From assembly GCA_934385475.1 (NCBI GenBank), contig CAKRPS010000050.1, positions 1 through 15,110 of the forward strand: 15,110 nt of DNA, read 5' to 3'. Every line of letters begins with the position of its first letter. Position 1 is the first letter of the stretch. Positions 8,478 to 14,069 of the stretch are shown here, piece after piece. The stretch comes from an uncultured Lachnospiraceae bacterium. Its GTDB lineage: Bacteria; Bacillota; Clostridia; Lachnospirales; Lachnospiraceae. The notes under the pieces were generated by a model that made no database searches, was not told the origin of the DNA, and was given only the letters and a program-made list of their open reading frames with translations. A program made the position numbers and the translations under genes.

Positions 8478-8491
8478 TTTTGTCCGCACCC

Positions 8492-8521
8492 ATTATATCA
8501 TACTCCTCTATCGGGGTACAA
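8492..8521 (-). promoter_or_regulatory. Promoter of the chemoreceptor gene
   Basis: On the minus strand a perfect TATAAT (8492-8497) is preceded by TG and one base, an extended -10, and by TTGTAC (8516-8521) 18 bases upstream. Transcription would start near 8485, leaving a leader of about 105 bases before the ATG at 8379. The leader holds the paired hairpins listed separately. Confidence 0.7.
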
Positions 8522-8574
8522 GAGTTTCAAAACCCTCTGTTTCTTAAAAAATCCTTTCCTTTTTGAAGAGATAA

Positions 8575-8583
8575 TGCTATACT
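8575..8583 (+). promoter_or_regulatory. Extended -10 promoter of tRNA-Gly
   Basis: TGC followed by TATACT (8578-8583) makes an extended -10 element. The -35 region 17 bases upstream (TTTCCT, 8555-8560) is poor, which such promoters tolerate. Transcription would start near 8590, two bases before the mature tRNA. Confidence 0.55.
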
Positions 8584-8591
8584 AATCGCAT

Positions 8592-8662
8592 GCAGGATTA
8601 GTACATCGGTAGTATATCAGCTTCCCAAGCTGAGGAGGCGGGTTCGATTCCCGTATCCTGCT
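8592..8662 (+). tRNA. tRNA-Gly (anticodon CCC)
   Basis: A complete cloverleaf of 71 bases reads GGG codons. The acceptor stem is GCAGGAT/ATCCTGC with U73. The D arm is GTAC/GTAT with a GG-containing loop. The anticodon stem TCAGC/GCTGA closes the loop TTCCCAA, so the anticodon is CCC. A four-base variable loop precedes the T arm GCGGG-TTCGATT-CCCGT. The CCA end is not encoded (TTG follows). U73 agrees with glycine identity in bacteria. Confidence 0.96.
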
Positions 8663-8671
8663 TTGCTCATT

Positions 8672-8710
8672 AAACAGGGAAATGCCATTTCATTGGCATT
8701 TCCCTGTTTT
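8672..8710 (+). terminator. Strong terminator of tRNA-Gly, facing the MFS gene
   Basis: A 16-base stem (8672-8687 with 8694-8709, core GGGAAATGCCA/TGGCATTTCCC) with a six-base loop ends in a short T run on the plus strand. Being nearly symmetric it may also stop minus-strand transcripts of the MFS gene, whose stop codon is at 8728-8730, although the U run in that direction is only three bases. Its 3' arm overlaps the left copy of the direct repeat. Confidence 0.85.
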
Positions 8711-8732
8711 CATTTCTTAAAAAGAAGTCATT
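8697..8732. repeat. Direct repeat, left copy, flanking the MFS/AraC module
   Basis: The 18-base core TCTTAAAAAGAAGTCATT (8715-8732) occurs identically at 11269-11286. Extended leftward the match is 23 of 24 bases (8709-8732 with 11263-11286), and CATTTCCC at the far left is also shared, with one gap between. This copy contains the 3' part of the tRNA terminator and the stop codon of the MFS gene. Confidence 0.85.
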
Positions 8733-9927
8733 CACTCTTTTCTATCGTATGAATTTTCTTTGTATACAAAACAAATAACATGATCAATAAAATGGCTGGG
8801 AAAACAAGACCAACTCCCATTCCGGCCTGAATATTATTGCCAGTACTCTGAGTGACCTGCCCTACAATACCTGGCCCAATACTGCCGCCCAGATCTCCAG
8901 CCATAGCAAGCAATGCAAACATTGCTGTTCCTCCCACAGGAAATTCCTTCGATGAAATGCTGATTGTTCCAGGCCACATAATTCCTACAGAAAATCCACA
9001 TACAATACAGCCAATCAAACCAAGTATTGGATTCGATGATAATGCAGTAAGAAAGTAACAGATTACGCATAAGATTCCGGAACCTGTCATAAATTTCATC
9101 AAATCTATTCGCTCGCCATATTTTCCAAAAATCACACGGCTTATGCCCATTGCGACTGCAAACATACAAGGACCGGCCAGATCACCTGTTGTTTTTGATA
9201 ATCCAAGTGCTGCCTCAGCGTAGGCAGAAGCCCATTGAGCCATTGCAAGTTCTGATGCACCGGAGCAGATCATCAGGCAAATAGCAAGCCAGAATAAAGG
9301 TTTTCGGAATAGTTCCGTTACTTTCATTCCACTTTCGTCATCTACCAGATATTCAATTGGACAGGTCGCAAAATTGTAGATGTTGACAATTGGAATAAGT
9401 GCCCATAATACCGCGAGCCACTTCCAGTTTTCGATTCCAAATATCGTAAAAAATAAAGTTGAGATCAATATGGTTCCTACTGCGCCCCAGCAATAAAAAG
9501 AGTGAAGAAGACTCATGGTTGCCTCTTTGTTATCAAATGGACATGCTTCTATAATCGGGCTGCAAAGCACTTCGATCAGTCCGCTACCCATTGCATATAA
9601 AATAACACTGCATAGTATTCCTGCAAAAGGATTCGGGAGAATCTCCGGCAAAAATGCCAGTCCGATCAATCCGGCTGCCGAACACACTTCAGAAACCACT
9701 ACACAAACACGATATCCGATCTTGTCCACAAATTTTGTGCAAAAAAGATCAACCAGAAGCTGCGTAAAATAGAAACAGGTAGATATCCACGCAATATTTC
9801 CAAGAGAAATCTGATAGTCATAATGAAATTTTAAAAATAACAGAGGTGCGAAATTAGCCGCAATAGCCTGAGTGATAAACCCCAGATAACATGCAATTTT
9901 TGTTTTTTGATAGTTTGAAGCTTTCAT
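8728..9927 (-). CDS. Major facilitator superfamily transporter
   Basis: Secondary transporter of 399 residues with about twelve hydrophobic segments in two halves separated by a charged central loop (near EYLVDDESGMKVTELFRKP, about 194-212). The first half has KFVDKIGYRV and the second has FGKYGERIDL, the loop 2-3 and 8-9 motifs of the superfamily. Overall shape resembles FucP/FHS-like sugar porters, but nothing fixes a substrate. Its ATG overlaps the stop of the upstream 77-residue gene (ATGA, 9924-9927), and the nearest ribosome-site-like AGGAAAGGA is too far away for a good spacing, so translation is probably coupled to that gene. A divergent AraC-family gene suggests inducible expression. 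The stop codon lies inside the left direct repeat. Confidence 0.92.
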   Translation of the reverse strand: MKASNYQKTKIACYLGFITQAIAANFAPLLFLKFHYDYQISLGNIAWISTCFYFTQLLVDLFCTKFVDKIGYRVCVVVSEVCSAAGLIGLAFLPEILPNPFAGILCSVILYAMGSGLIEVLCSPIIEACPFDNKEATMSLLHSFYCWGAVGTILISTLFFTIFGIENWKWLAVLWALIPIVNIYNFATCPIEYLVDDESGMKVTELFRKPLFWLAICLMICSGASELAMAQWASAYAEAALGLSKTTGDLAGPCMFAVAMGISRVIFGKYGERIDLMKFMTGSGILCVICYFLTALSSNPILGLIGCIVCGFSVGIMWPGTISISSKEFPVGGTAMFALLAMAGDLGGSIGPGIVGQVTQSTGNNIQAGMGVGLVFPAILLIMLFVLYTKKIHTIEKSE

Positions 9928-10157
9928 AATGATCCCGAAGTCCTTTCCTGTGATTTGTAACAGATCTTTATTACATTTTTGTCATCATACAGAAAGCAGC
10001 CCTCATAGCTTTCAGATATATAACATGGTTCATAATTAACAACAAATCCGGCATCCATCAGAGTCATCATTAATTCATTAACCATATTTTTACTGTCCAC
10101 ATATATTGTCAGGCTTTTTCCTGATTTATACGGTTGCGTTGTTATTGTTGCATTCAT
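9924..10157 (-). CDS. Small protein of unknown function, coupled to the MFS transporter
   Basis: Unrecognised soluble protein of 77 residues. The order strand (KSLTIYVDS), helix (KNMVNELMMTLMDAGF), strand (VVNYEPCYIS), strand (YEGCFLYDD), strand (VIKICYK) suggests a small alpha-beta fold of ACT/ferredoxin-like kind; this is my reading of residue patterns, not a match. Three cysteines, no signal peptide, no membrane helix. AAAGG lies nine bases before the ATG at 10157. It is first in a two-gene transcript, overlapping the MFS start by four bases, divergent from the AraC gene. Such a partner might sense substrate or modulate the transporter (inference). Confidence 0.75.
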   Translation of the reverse strand: MNATITTQPYKSGKSLTIYVDSKNMVNELMMTLMDAGFVVNYEPCYISESYEGCFLYDDKNVIKICYKSQERTSGSL

Positions 10158-10176
10158 ATGTCAAAACCTTTCTGAG

Positions 10177-10234
10177 ACAGATAATGATCTGTAACTTTTA
10201 TTGAATTATAAAGTATATTTAATGAATTTTCATT
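10177..10234 (-). promoter_or_regulatory. Control region of the small protein/MFS operon: -10 and two inverted repeats
   Basis: On the minus strand a perfect TATAAT (10205-10210) has no good -35 17 bases upstream, as expected for an activator-dependent promoter. Exactly there lies a perfect inverted repeat AATGAA-TT-TTCATT (10221-10234). Just after the expected start (near 10198) is a second one, ACAGAT-AATG-ATCTGT (10177-10192), in the leader. Either could be an operator for the divergent AraC protein; the assignment is inference. Confidence 0.5.
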
Positions 10235-10262
10235 GCTTTATATAGGATTTTTATTGTACAAT
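10233..10262 (+). promoter_or_regulatory. Promoter of the AraC-family regulator gene
   Basis: TTGCTT (10233-10238) and TACAAT (10257-10262) are 18 bases apart, putting the start near 10269 and a 22-base leader ahead of the ATG at 10291. The -35 touches the inverted repeat AATGAATTTTCATT, which would allow autoregulation. Confidence 0.55.
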
Positions 10263-10290
10263 ATCGTAAAGCCACAGAAAGGAGTCGGGA

Positions 10291-11199
10291 ATGGAAACGA
10301 TAAATCAGACCTATAACAGGATTCTGGCAGATGAAAATCTGATGGAAACAATTTCTCACGGCACAAACAGATATCCATTTGATTTTTTCTATGATGATTT
10401 AGCATTATTTGACTTTAATTGTATTGAATGGCACTGGCATACAGAACTGGAATTTGTATATGTCGAATCGGGAACCGTAACTTTCTGGATCGGAGAAACA
10501 CAGTTTGTCCTTTCAGAAGGAAATGGTGTGTTCATTAATTCGAAGATTCTGCATCGATTTCATTCTCCTGATGGAGCCGTTATTCCCAATTTTTTGTGTA
10601 TGCCCTGTTTTATTTCTCCTGAAGACAGTCTGATCTATTCAAAATACATCCAGCCGATCATTTCTTCTTCACTTACTTTTCAGATTTTTTATAAAGAAGT
10701 TTTCTGGCAGGCCGAGATATTGGAAAATATAAAAAAAATTATTTCTGTTCAGAATCAAGAAACTGTCCGTGAACTGGCAATATCAGCTTTGATACAGGAA
10801 ATATGGCTGAATTTATACAGACATGCAACTATTAAAAATGAAGATACTTATTCAAATCCGTCTGCTTCTTCCCAAGCAAGATTACAGTTGATGATGCAAT
10901 ATATTCATCAGAATTATCGTAGCAATGTTTCATTGGATGACATTGCAGATTATACATTGTTGAGTAAAAGTACAGTGCTGAATTATTTTCGGAAATATTT
11001 ACACACGACACCGATAAATTATCTGATAACCTATCGACTAAATGAGGCAGCAATGCTGCTTAGAAACACAGAGAAGAAAATTATTGCAATTTCTACTGAA
11101 ACCGGATTTAATAATGTTGATTATTTTTGTAAATTATTCAAAAAACGCTATTATATTACACCGACGGAATATCGAAAAAGGCGGAATATTCCACTTTGA
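10291..11199 (+). CDS. AraC/XylS-family transcriptional regulator with cupin sensor
   Basis: DNA-binding regulator of 302 residues. The N-terminal half is a cupin-type ligand domain (about 25-110) with WHWHTELEFVYV (47-58) and a second histidine segment ILHRFH (86-91). The C-terminal half holds the two helix-turn-helix units of the family: DDIADYTLLSKSTVLNYFRKY (about 216-236) and AISTETGFNNVDYFCKLFKK (266-285), followed by the family-typical ITPTEYRK. AAAGGAG precedes the ATG by about six bases. It is divergent from the small protein/MFS pair across about 130 bases and is the likely controller of that pair. By eye the reading frame is more AT-rich than the flanking genes, fitting acquisition with the module. 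Confidence 0.95.
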   Translation: METINQTYNRILADENLMETISHGTNRYPFDFFYDDLALFDFNCIEWHWHTELEFVYVESGTVTFWIGETQFVLSEGNGVFINSKILHRFHSPDGAVIPNFLCMPCFISPEDSLIYSKYIQPIISSSLTFQIFYKEVFWQAEILENIKKIISVQNQETVRELAISALIQEIWLNLYRHATIKNEDTYSNPSASSQARLQLMMQYIHQNYRSNVSLDDIADYTLLSKSTVLNYFRKYLHTTPINYLITYRLNEAAMLLRNTEKKIIAISTETGFNNVDYFCKLFKKRYYITPTEYRKRRNIPL

Positions 11200-11249
11200 C
11201 ATCCAGCAGTTTATTTAAATCAGAGTAACATCCCCTTTTTCATTTCACA

Positions 11250-11286
11250 CATTTCCCATTTCTTCATATCTTAAAAAGAAGTCATT
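11250..11286. repeat. Direct repeat, right copy, flanking the MFS/AraC module
   Basis: Second copy of the repeat at 8697-8732: identical over 11269-11286, with one mismatch out to 11263, and CATTTCCC shared at 11250-11257. It lies 50 bases after the AraC stop and 38 before the lipoprotein ATG. The remainder of this gap holds a small hairpin GCCTGT-CAC-ACAGGC (11291-11305) just ahead of the lipoprotein ribosome site, and no promoter I can defend. Confidence 0.85.
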
Positions 11287-11324
11287 TTTTGCCTGTCACA
11301 CAGGCATTCCAGGAGGATTTTATT

Positions 11325-12362
11325 ATGAAGAAAAAAGGGTTATCACTGTTTCTGGCATCCCTGATGCTTACCGGTGTTCTTGCCGGATGCGGTGCCACTG
11401 CTGCCACAAGCGGAGACAAAGGTACAGACACAGGCACTTCCTCAAAGGGCAGTACCCCGGTCGTACTCAACGAAGTTGCACACTCTATTTTTTATGCTCC
11501 GATGTACGTTGCCATCGAAGAAGGCTACTTTGCAGACGAGGGGATTGACCTGACTTTAGTTACCGGTTTTGGTGCTGACAAAACCATGACCGCCCTGCTC
11601 ACCGGTGAAGCGGATATCGGCTTCATGGGAAGTGAAAGCACGATCTATACTTATGAGGAGGGTGCCTCAGATTATGCTGTCAACTTCGCACAGCTTACCC
11701 AGCGGGCCGGTAACTTCTTAGTATCCAGAGAACCCATCCAGAATTTCAGTTGGGATATGCTCAAAGGCAAAGAGGTGCTCGGAGGCCGGGCCGGTGGTAT
11801 GCCACAGATGGTTTTTGAATATATTCTGAAGAAAAATAATATTGATCCTGCCAACGATGTCTCTATCGATCAGAGTATCGATTTTGGTTCCACAGCCGCT
11901 GCCTTTTCAGGAAATCAGGCTGATTTTACGGTCGAATTCGAACCCCATGCTACCTCTCTGGAACAAAAGGGTGATGGCTATGTAGTCGCTTCTCTCGGCG
12001 AAGATTCCGGCTATGTCCCCTACACTGCCTTCTCTGCCAGAAAAAGCTACCTCACAGAAAATCCTGAAGTGATCCGTGCCTTTGTCCGCGCCCTCCAAAA
12101 AGGAATGGACTACGTGCAGACCCATTCTCCGGCAGAGATTGCTACGGTTATCGCACCTCAGTTCGAGGAAACCGACCTGGAGACCATCACGACAATCGTA
12201 GAGCGTTATGCCTCCCAGCAGACCTGGAAAGCCGATCTCGTCTTTGAAGAGGACAGCTTTGTCCTGCTTGAAAATATTCTTGAAGAAGCCGGTGTTCTGG
12301 AAAACCGTGTTCCCTACGAAGACCTTGTCAACACCGAGTTTGCCAAAGAAGCTCTCCGCTGA
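11325..12362 (+). CDS. ABC transporter substrate-binding lipoprotein, NMT1/THI5 (SsuA/TauA/ThiY) type
   Basis: Extracytoplasmic binding protein of 345 residues. A lipoprotein signal peptide ends in the lipobox LAGC (C22 would be lipidated), followed by a Thr/Ser/Gly-rich spacer. The mature part has the hallmarks of the NMT1/THI5 group: FYAPMYVAIEEGYFADEGID near the start, a TMTALLTGEADIGFMGSES segment, and later NPEVIRAFVRALQKGMDYV. This group binds sulfonates, pyrimidine precursors of thiamine and similar small molecules; the ligand is not determined by what I see. Start ATG at 11325 has AGGAGG eight bases upstream; an in-frame start at 11289 is upstream of the ribosome site and rejected. 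No permease or ATPase gene lies beside it, and it directly follows the right direct repeat. Confidence 0.93.
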   Translation: MKKKGLSLFLASLMLTGVLAGCGATAATSGDKGTDTGTSSKGSTPVVLNEVAHSIFYAPMYVAIEEGYFADEGIDLTLVTGFGADKTMTALLTGEADIGFMGSESTIYTYEEGASDYAVNFAQLTQRAGNFLVSREPIQNFSWDMLKGKEVLGGRAGGMPQMVFEYILKKNNIDPANDVSIDQSIDFGSTAAAFSGNQADFTVEFEPHATSLEQKGDGYVVASLGEDSGYVPYTAFSARKSYLTENPEVIRAFVRALQKGMDYVQTHSPAEIATVIAPQFEETDLETITTIVERYASQQTWKADLVFEEDSFVLLENILEEAGVLENRVPYEDLVNTEFAKEALR

Positions 12363-12380
12363 TCAGCAGGTGACAACTTA

Positions 12381-12408
12381 AAAATGTCCGGCAGATTTCT
12401 GCCGGACA
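12381..12408 (-). terminator. Terminator shared by the convergent Hpt and lipoprotein genes
   Basis: A ten-pair GC-rich stem TGTCCGGCAG/CTGCCGGACA (12385-12394 and 12399-12408) with a four-base loop. In the minus direction it ends in UUUUU (12381-12384 plus pairing edge), a good terminator for the Hpt gene whose stop is at 12418. In the plus direction the U run is poor, so it ends the lipoprotein transcript less efficiently. Confidence 0.8.
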
Positions 12409-12417
12409 CCTCTGTTT

Positions 12418-12792
12418 TCAAAGATTTGCAAATAATTCTTCTAGTGCATCTACAATTTCCTGATATTCTTTCAGCAAGGATTCTATTCCATCCTCCACGA
12501 GCTGCAGGTCATTCTCTTTCACTGCAAATTCCTGTGCCTTCGCCGCCTTGGACAGATGATCTGCCCCGATCGTTTTCATCGCATTTTTCAGGCCATGCAC
12601 CTCGATACAATATCTCTCATAGTCTTTATCTTCATATAATTCCCGGATCAGTGGAATCTTTTCTTTGCCTTCTTCCAGTGCCGCTTCCAGAACCTCTACA
12701 TACACATCTTCGTCACCGGCGCACATCGCAATCCCCTCATCCACATTAAACCCTCTGTTGTTTAAGTCATCTATGACGTGAACAGGCTCCAT
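12418..12792 (-). CDS. Stand-alone Hpt (histidine phosphotransfer) protein
   Basis: Phosphorelay protein of 124 residues that is essentially one four-helix Hpt domain. The phosphoacceptor is H66 in the motif VHGLKNAMKTIGA (65-77), matching the HxLKG-like signature. Helices before (YVEVLEAALEEGKEKIPLIRELY) and after (LSKAAKAQEFAVKENDLQLV) fit the fold. No kinase or receiver domain is attached, and no two-component gene is in the window, so its partners are elsewhere. Start: ATG at 12792 has AGGAGG ten bases upstream; a GTG at 12798 is only four bases from it and is the alternative. It lies 124 bases downstream of the DUF1836 gene on the same strand, with its own promoter and a terminator after it. 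Confidence 0.88.
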   Translation of the reverse strand: MEPVHVIDDLNNRGFNVDEGIAMCAGDEDVYVEVLEAALEEGKEKIPLIRELYEDKDYERYCIEVHGLKNAMKTIGADHLSKAAKAQEFAVKENDLQLVEDGIESLLKEYQEIVDALEELFANL

Positions 12793-12837
12793 CTGCACTA
12801 TTCCTCCTTTTCGTACACATTTCACGTAACTTAACTT

Positions 12838-12867
12838 ATTGTATCAAAATAGATACAATGTTGTCCA
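12838..12867 (-). promoter_or_regulatory. Promoter of the Hpt gene overlapped by a perfect inverted repeat
   Basis: On the minus strand TGGACA (12862-12867) and TACAAT (12838-12843), each five of six to consensus, are 18 bases apart. ATTGTATC (12838-12845) and GATACAAT (12852-12859) form a perfect eight-base inverted repeat with a six-base centre that covers the -10 and most of the spacer. That is an operator-like placement for a repressor. Confidence 0.6.
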
Positions 12868-12916
12868 GCTTTTCAGATAATTTCCACCAGACATTTCAAA
12901 AAGTTTCATTTTTTAA

Positions 12917-13522
12917 TCACTTTTCCTCTGTCGGCCCTGCAATTCCGTCTATTACCTTTTCTATCAAAAGTTTTTTTACATAGACATCAAAGCTCAGCAT
13001 ACAAAGAAAAGAGAAAATGTGCAGAAAATCCTGATCTTCCTTCGGCGCATCGGCAAAGGTTTCGTTTGCCTTTTTATATTTTTCCTCAATATCCTCCTTC
13101 AGGATGTCCTTCTGCGCCTCTTCCAGGCCAAATACTTCTTCATAAATTCTTTGCAGGTCAAAATCCTGATCGGAGTCAAAGTATTTCTTCGTGATCGGTT
13201 TCAGCAGCTCCTGAATGTCGTTGATCGACAGAATCCCCTTGAAATAGTAGATAAAGATCAAAAGCATCACATGATCCTTGGAATACTTTTTCTTGACCGG
13301 AGGCGGAAGCAGATCATTCTTCGCATAATTATTGATCATGGTCTTTGTCAGGATCTTGTCCGTGTCCTGATTCCTGGTCGTATTTTTCAGATGTGTGTCC
13401 ATGAACGTGGTCACCTGATCCATATAGAGTGCTATATCGGGAATATCCGCTGTCTTTATATAGTCAATCCTTCCAAGGCTTTCCAATATGCTGTTTAATA
13501 AATCTTTCGTATCAATCGTCAT
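12917..13522 (-). CDS. DUF1836 family protein
   Basis: Cytoplasmic protein of 201 residues belonging to the DUF1836 family of Firmicutes. The most characteristic stretch is TMINNYAKNDLLPPPVKKKY followed by SKDHVMLLIFIYYFKGILS (61-99), which looks like a winged-helix/MerR-like recognition region (INNYxK then LPPP then a helix). The remainder is helical and acidic, without signal peptide or obvious membrane anchor. Molecular function is not established to my knowledge; a DNA-binding role is suggested only by the MerR-like pattern. Start: ATG at 13522 has GAGAGGG six bases upstream; an in-frame start at 13540 precedes that site and is rejected. Confidence 0.88.
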   Translation of the reverse strand: MTIDTKDLLNSILESLGRIDYIKTADIPDIALYMDQVTTFMDTHLKNTTRNQDTDKILTKTMINNYAKNDLLPPPVKKKYSKDHVMLLIFIYYFKGILSINDIQELLKPITKKYFDSDQDFDLQRIYEEVFGLEEAQKDILKEDIEEKYKKANETFADAPKEDQDFLHIFSFLCMLSFDVYVKKLLIEKVIDGIAGPTEEK

Positions 13523-13580
13523 TGTTTTCCCTCTCTTCATACCTTAGAAAAAACGTCCGCAACGTAATTTTTTCAAATAT

Positions 13581-13609
13581 ATTATATAGTTTTTGGTACT
13601 ACATAACAA
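13581..13609 (-). promoter_or_regulatory. Promoter of the DUF1836 gene
   Basis: Minus-strand TTGTTA (13604-13609) and a perfect TATAAT (13581-13586) lie 17 bases apart, with start near 13574 and a leader of about 52 bases. It is divergent from the promoter of the YerC-like gene in a 246-base gap. Confidence 0.65.
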
Positions 13610-13666
13610 GACCTTCACATTGACTTTTTTCTAAATCGCACCTCTTTCCATGCGGTATATTATGAG

Positions 13667-13695
13667 TTTACAAACCCATACAGGTGTGCTATATT
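13667..13695 (+). promoter_or_regulatory. Promoter of the YerC-like gene
   Basis: TTTACA (13667-13672) and TATATT (13690-13695) are 17 bases apart and the -10 is extended by TGC (13687-13689). Start would be near 13702, with a leader of about 67 bases before the ATG at 13769. Confidence 0.65.
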
Positions 13696-13768
13696 TTACA
13701 TGAAGCTAGTAAAGTTTTAACGTGTGAAAGTATAATAATTCCGTTTTCATCAAGGGAGGTACCTGATT

Positions 13769-14056
13769 ATGAATAAAAAAATAAAATCTGAGGCCGTGGA
13801 CCGTCTGTTTGACGCTATCCTGAGCCTTCAAAAAAAAGAAGAATGTTATGACTTTTTTGAAGATCTGTGCACTGTCAACGAGCTTCTGTCTCTCTCCCAA
13901 CGTTTTGAAGTAGCCTCCATGCTCAAGGCTCACAAAACCTATCTGGAGATTGCGGAAAAGACCGGTGCTTCGACCGCTACGATCAGCCGTGTAAACCGTT
14001 CTCTCAACTATGGCAACGATGGCTATGAAATGGTATTTGAGCGCCTTAACAAGTAA
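13769..14056 (+). CDS. yerC: TrpR-related protein YerC/YecD
   Basis: Small DNA-binding protein of 95 residues in the YerC/YecD group, which shares the all-helical TrpR fold. The DNA-reading part is TYLEIAEKTGASTATISRVNRSL (57-79), a helix-turn-helix with the TrpR-family pattern, preceded by LCTVNELLSLSQRFEVASML (33-52), which matches the TrpR dimer-forming helices. Whether it binds a small co-repressor is unknown. GGGAGGT is well placed before ATG 13769. Its terminator begins inside the last codons and includes the stop codon. Confidence 0.92.
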   Translation: MNKKIKSEAVDRLFDAILSLQKKEECYDFFEDLCTVNELLSLSQRFEVASMLKAHKTYLEIAEKTGASTATISRVNRSLNYGNDGYEMVFERLNK

Positions 14057-14069
14057 GGCGCTCTTTTTT
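14039..14069 (+). terminator. Terminator overlapping the yerC stop codon
   Basis: GAGCGCCTTA (14039-14048) pairs perfectly with TAAGGCGCTC (14054-14063) around the loop ACAAG, followed by six T. The TAA stop (14054-14056) is the first part of the 3' arm. The T run reaches the stop codon of the convergent gene at 14068, so the two genes are separated by only 11 bases. Confidence 0.9.

Noticed and set aside
8461..8482. Plus-strand terminator (hairpin plus five T)
   Set aside because: It has terminator form, but no plus-strand gene lies upstream to be terminated. I record it only as part of the chemoreceptor leader.
8380..8485. Cyclic-di-GMP riboswitch in the chemoreceptor leader
   Set aside because: Such riboswitches often precede chemoreceptor genes in Clostridia, and CAAAGC is present, but the conserved GACGCAAAGC core and the paired helices are missing.
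11196..11224. TTGACA at the AraC stop codon as promoter of the lipoprotein gene
   Set aside because: No acceptable -10 lies 16-18 bases downstream (atcaga region).
8697..11286. Calling the flanking repeats attL/attR of an integrative element
   Set aside because: No integrase, excisionase or mobilisation gene lies between them, and the repeat is not the tRNA 3' end itself, so the term would go beyond the evidence.
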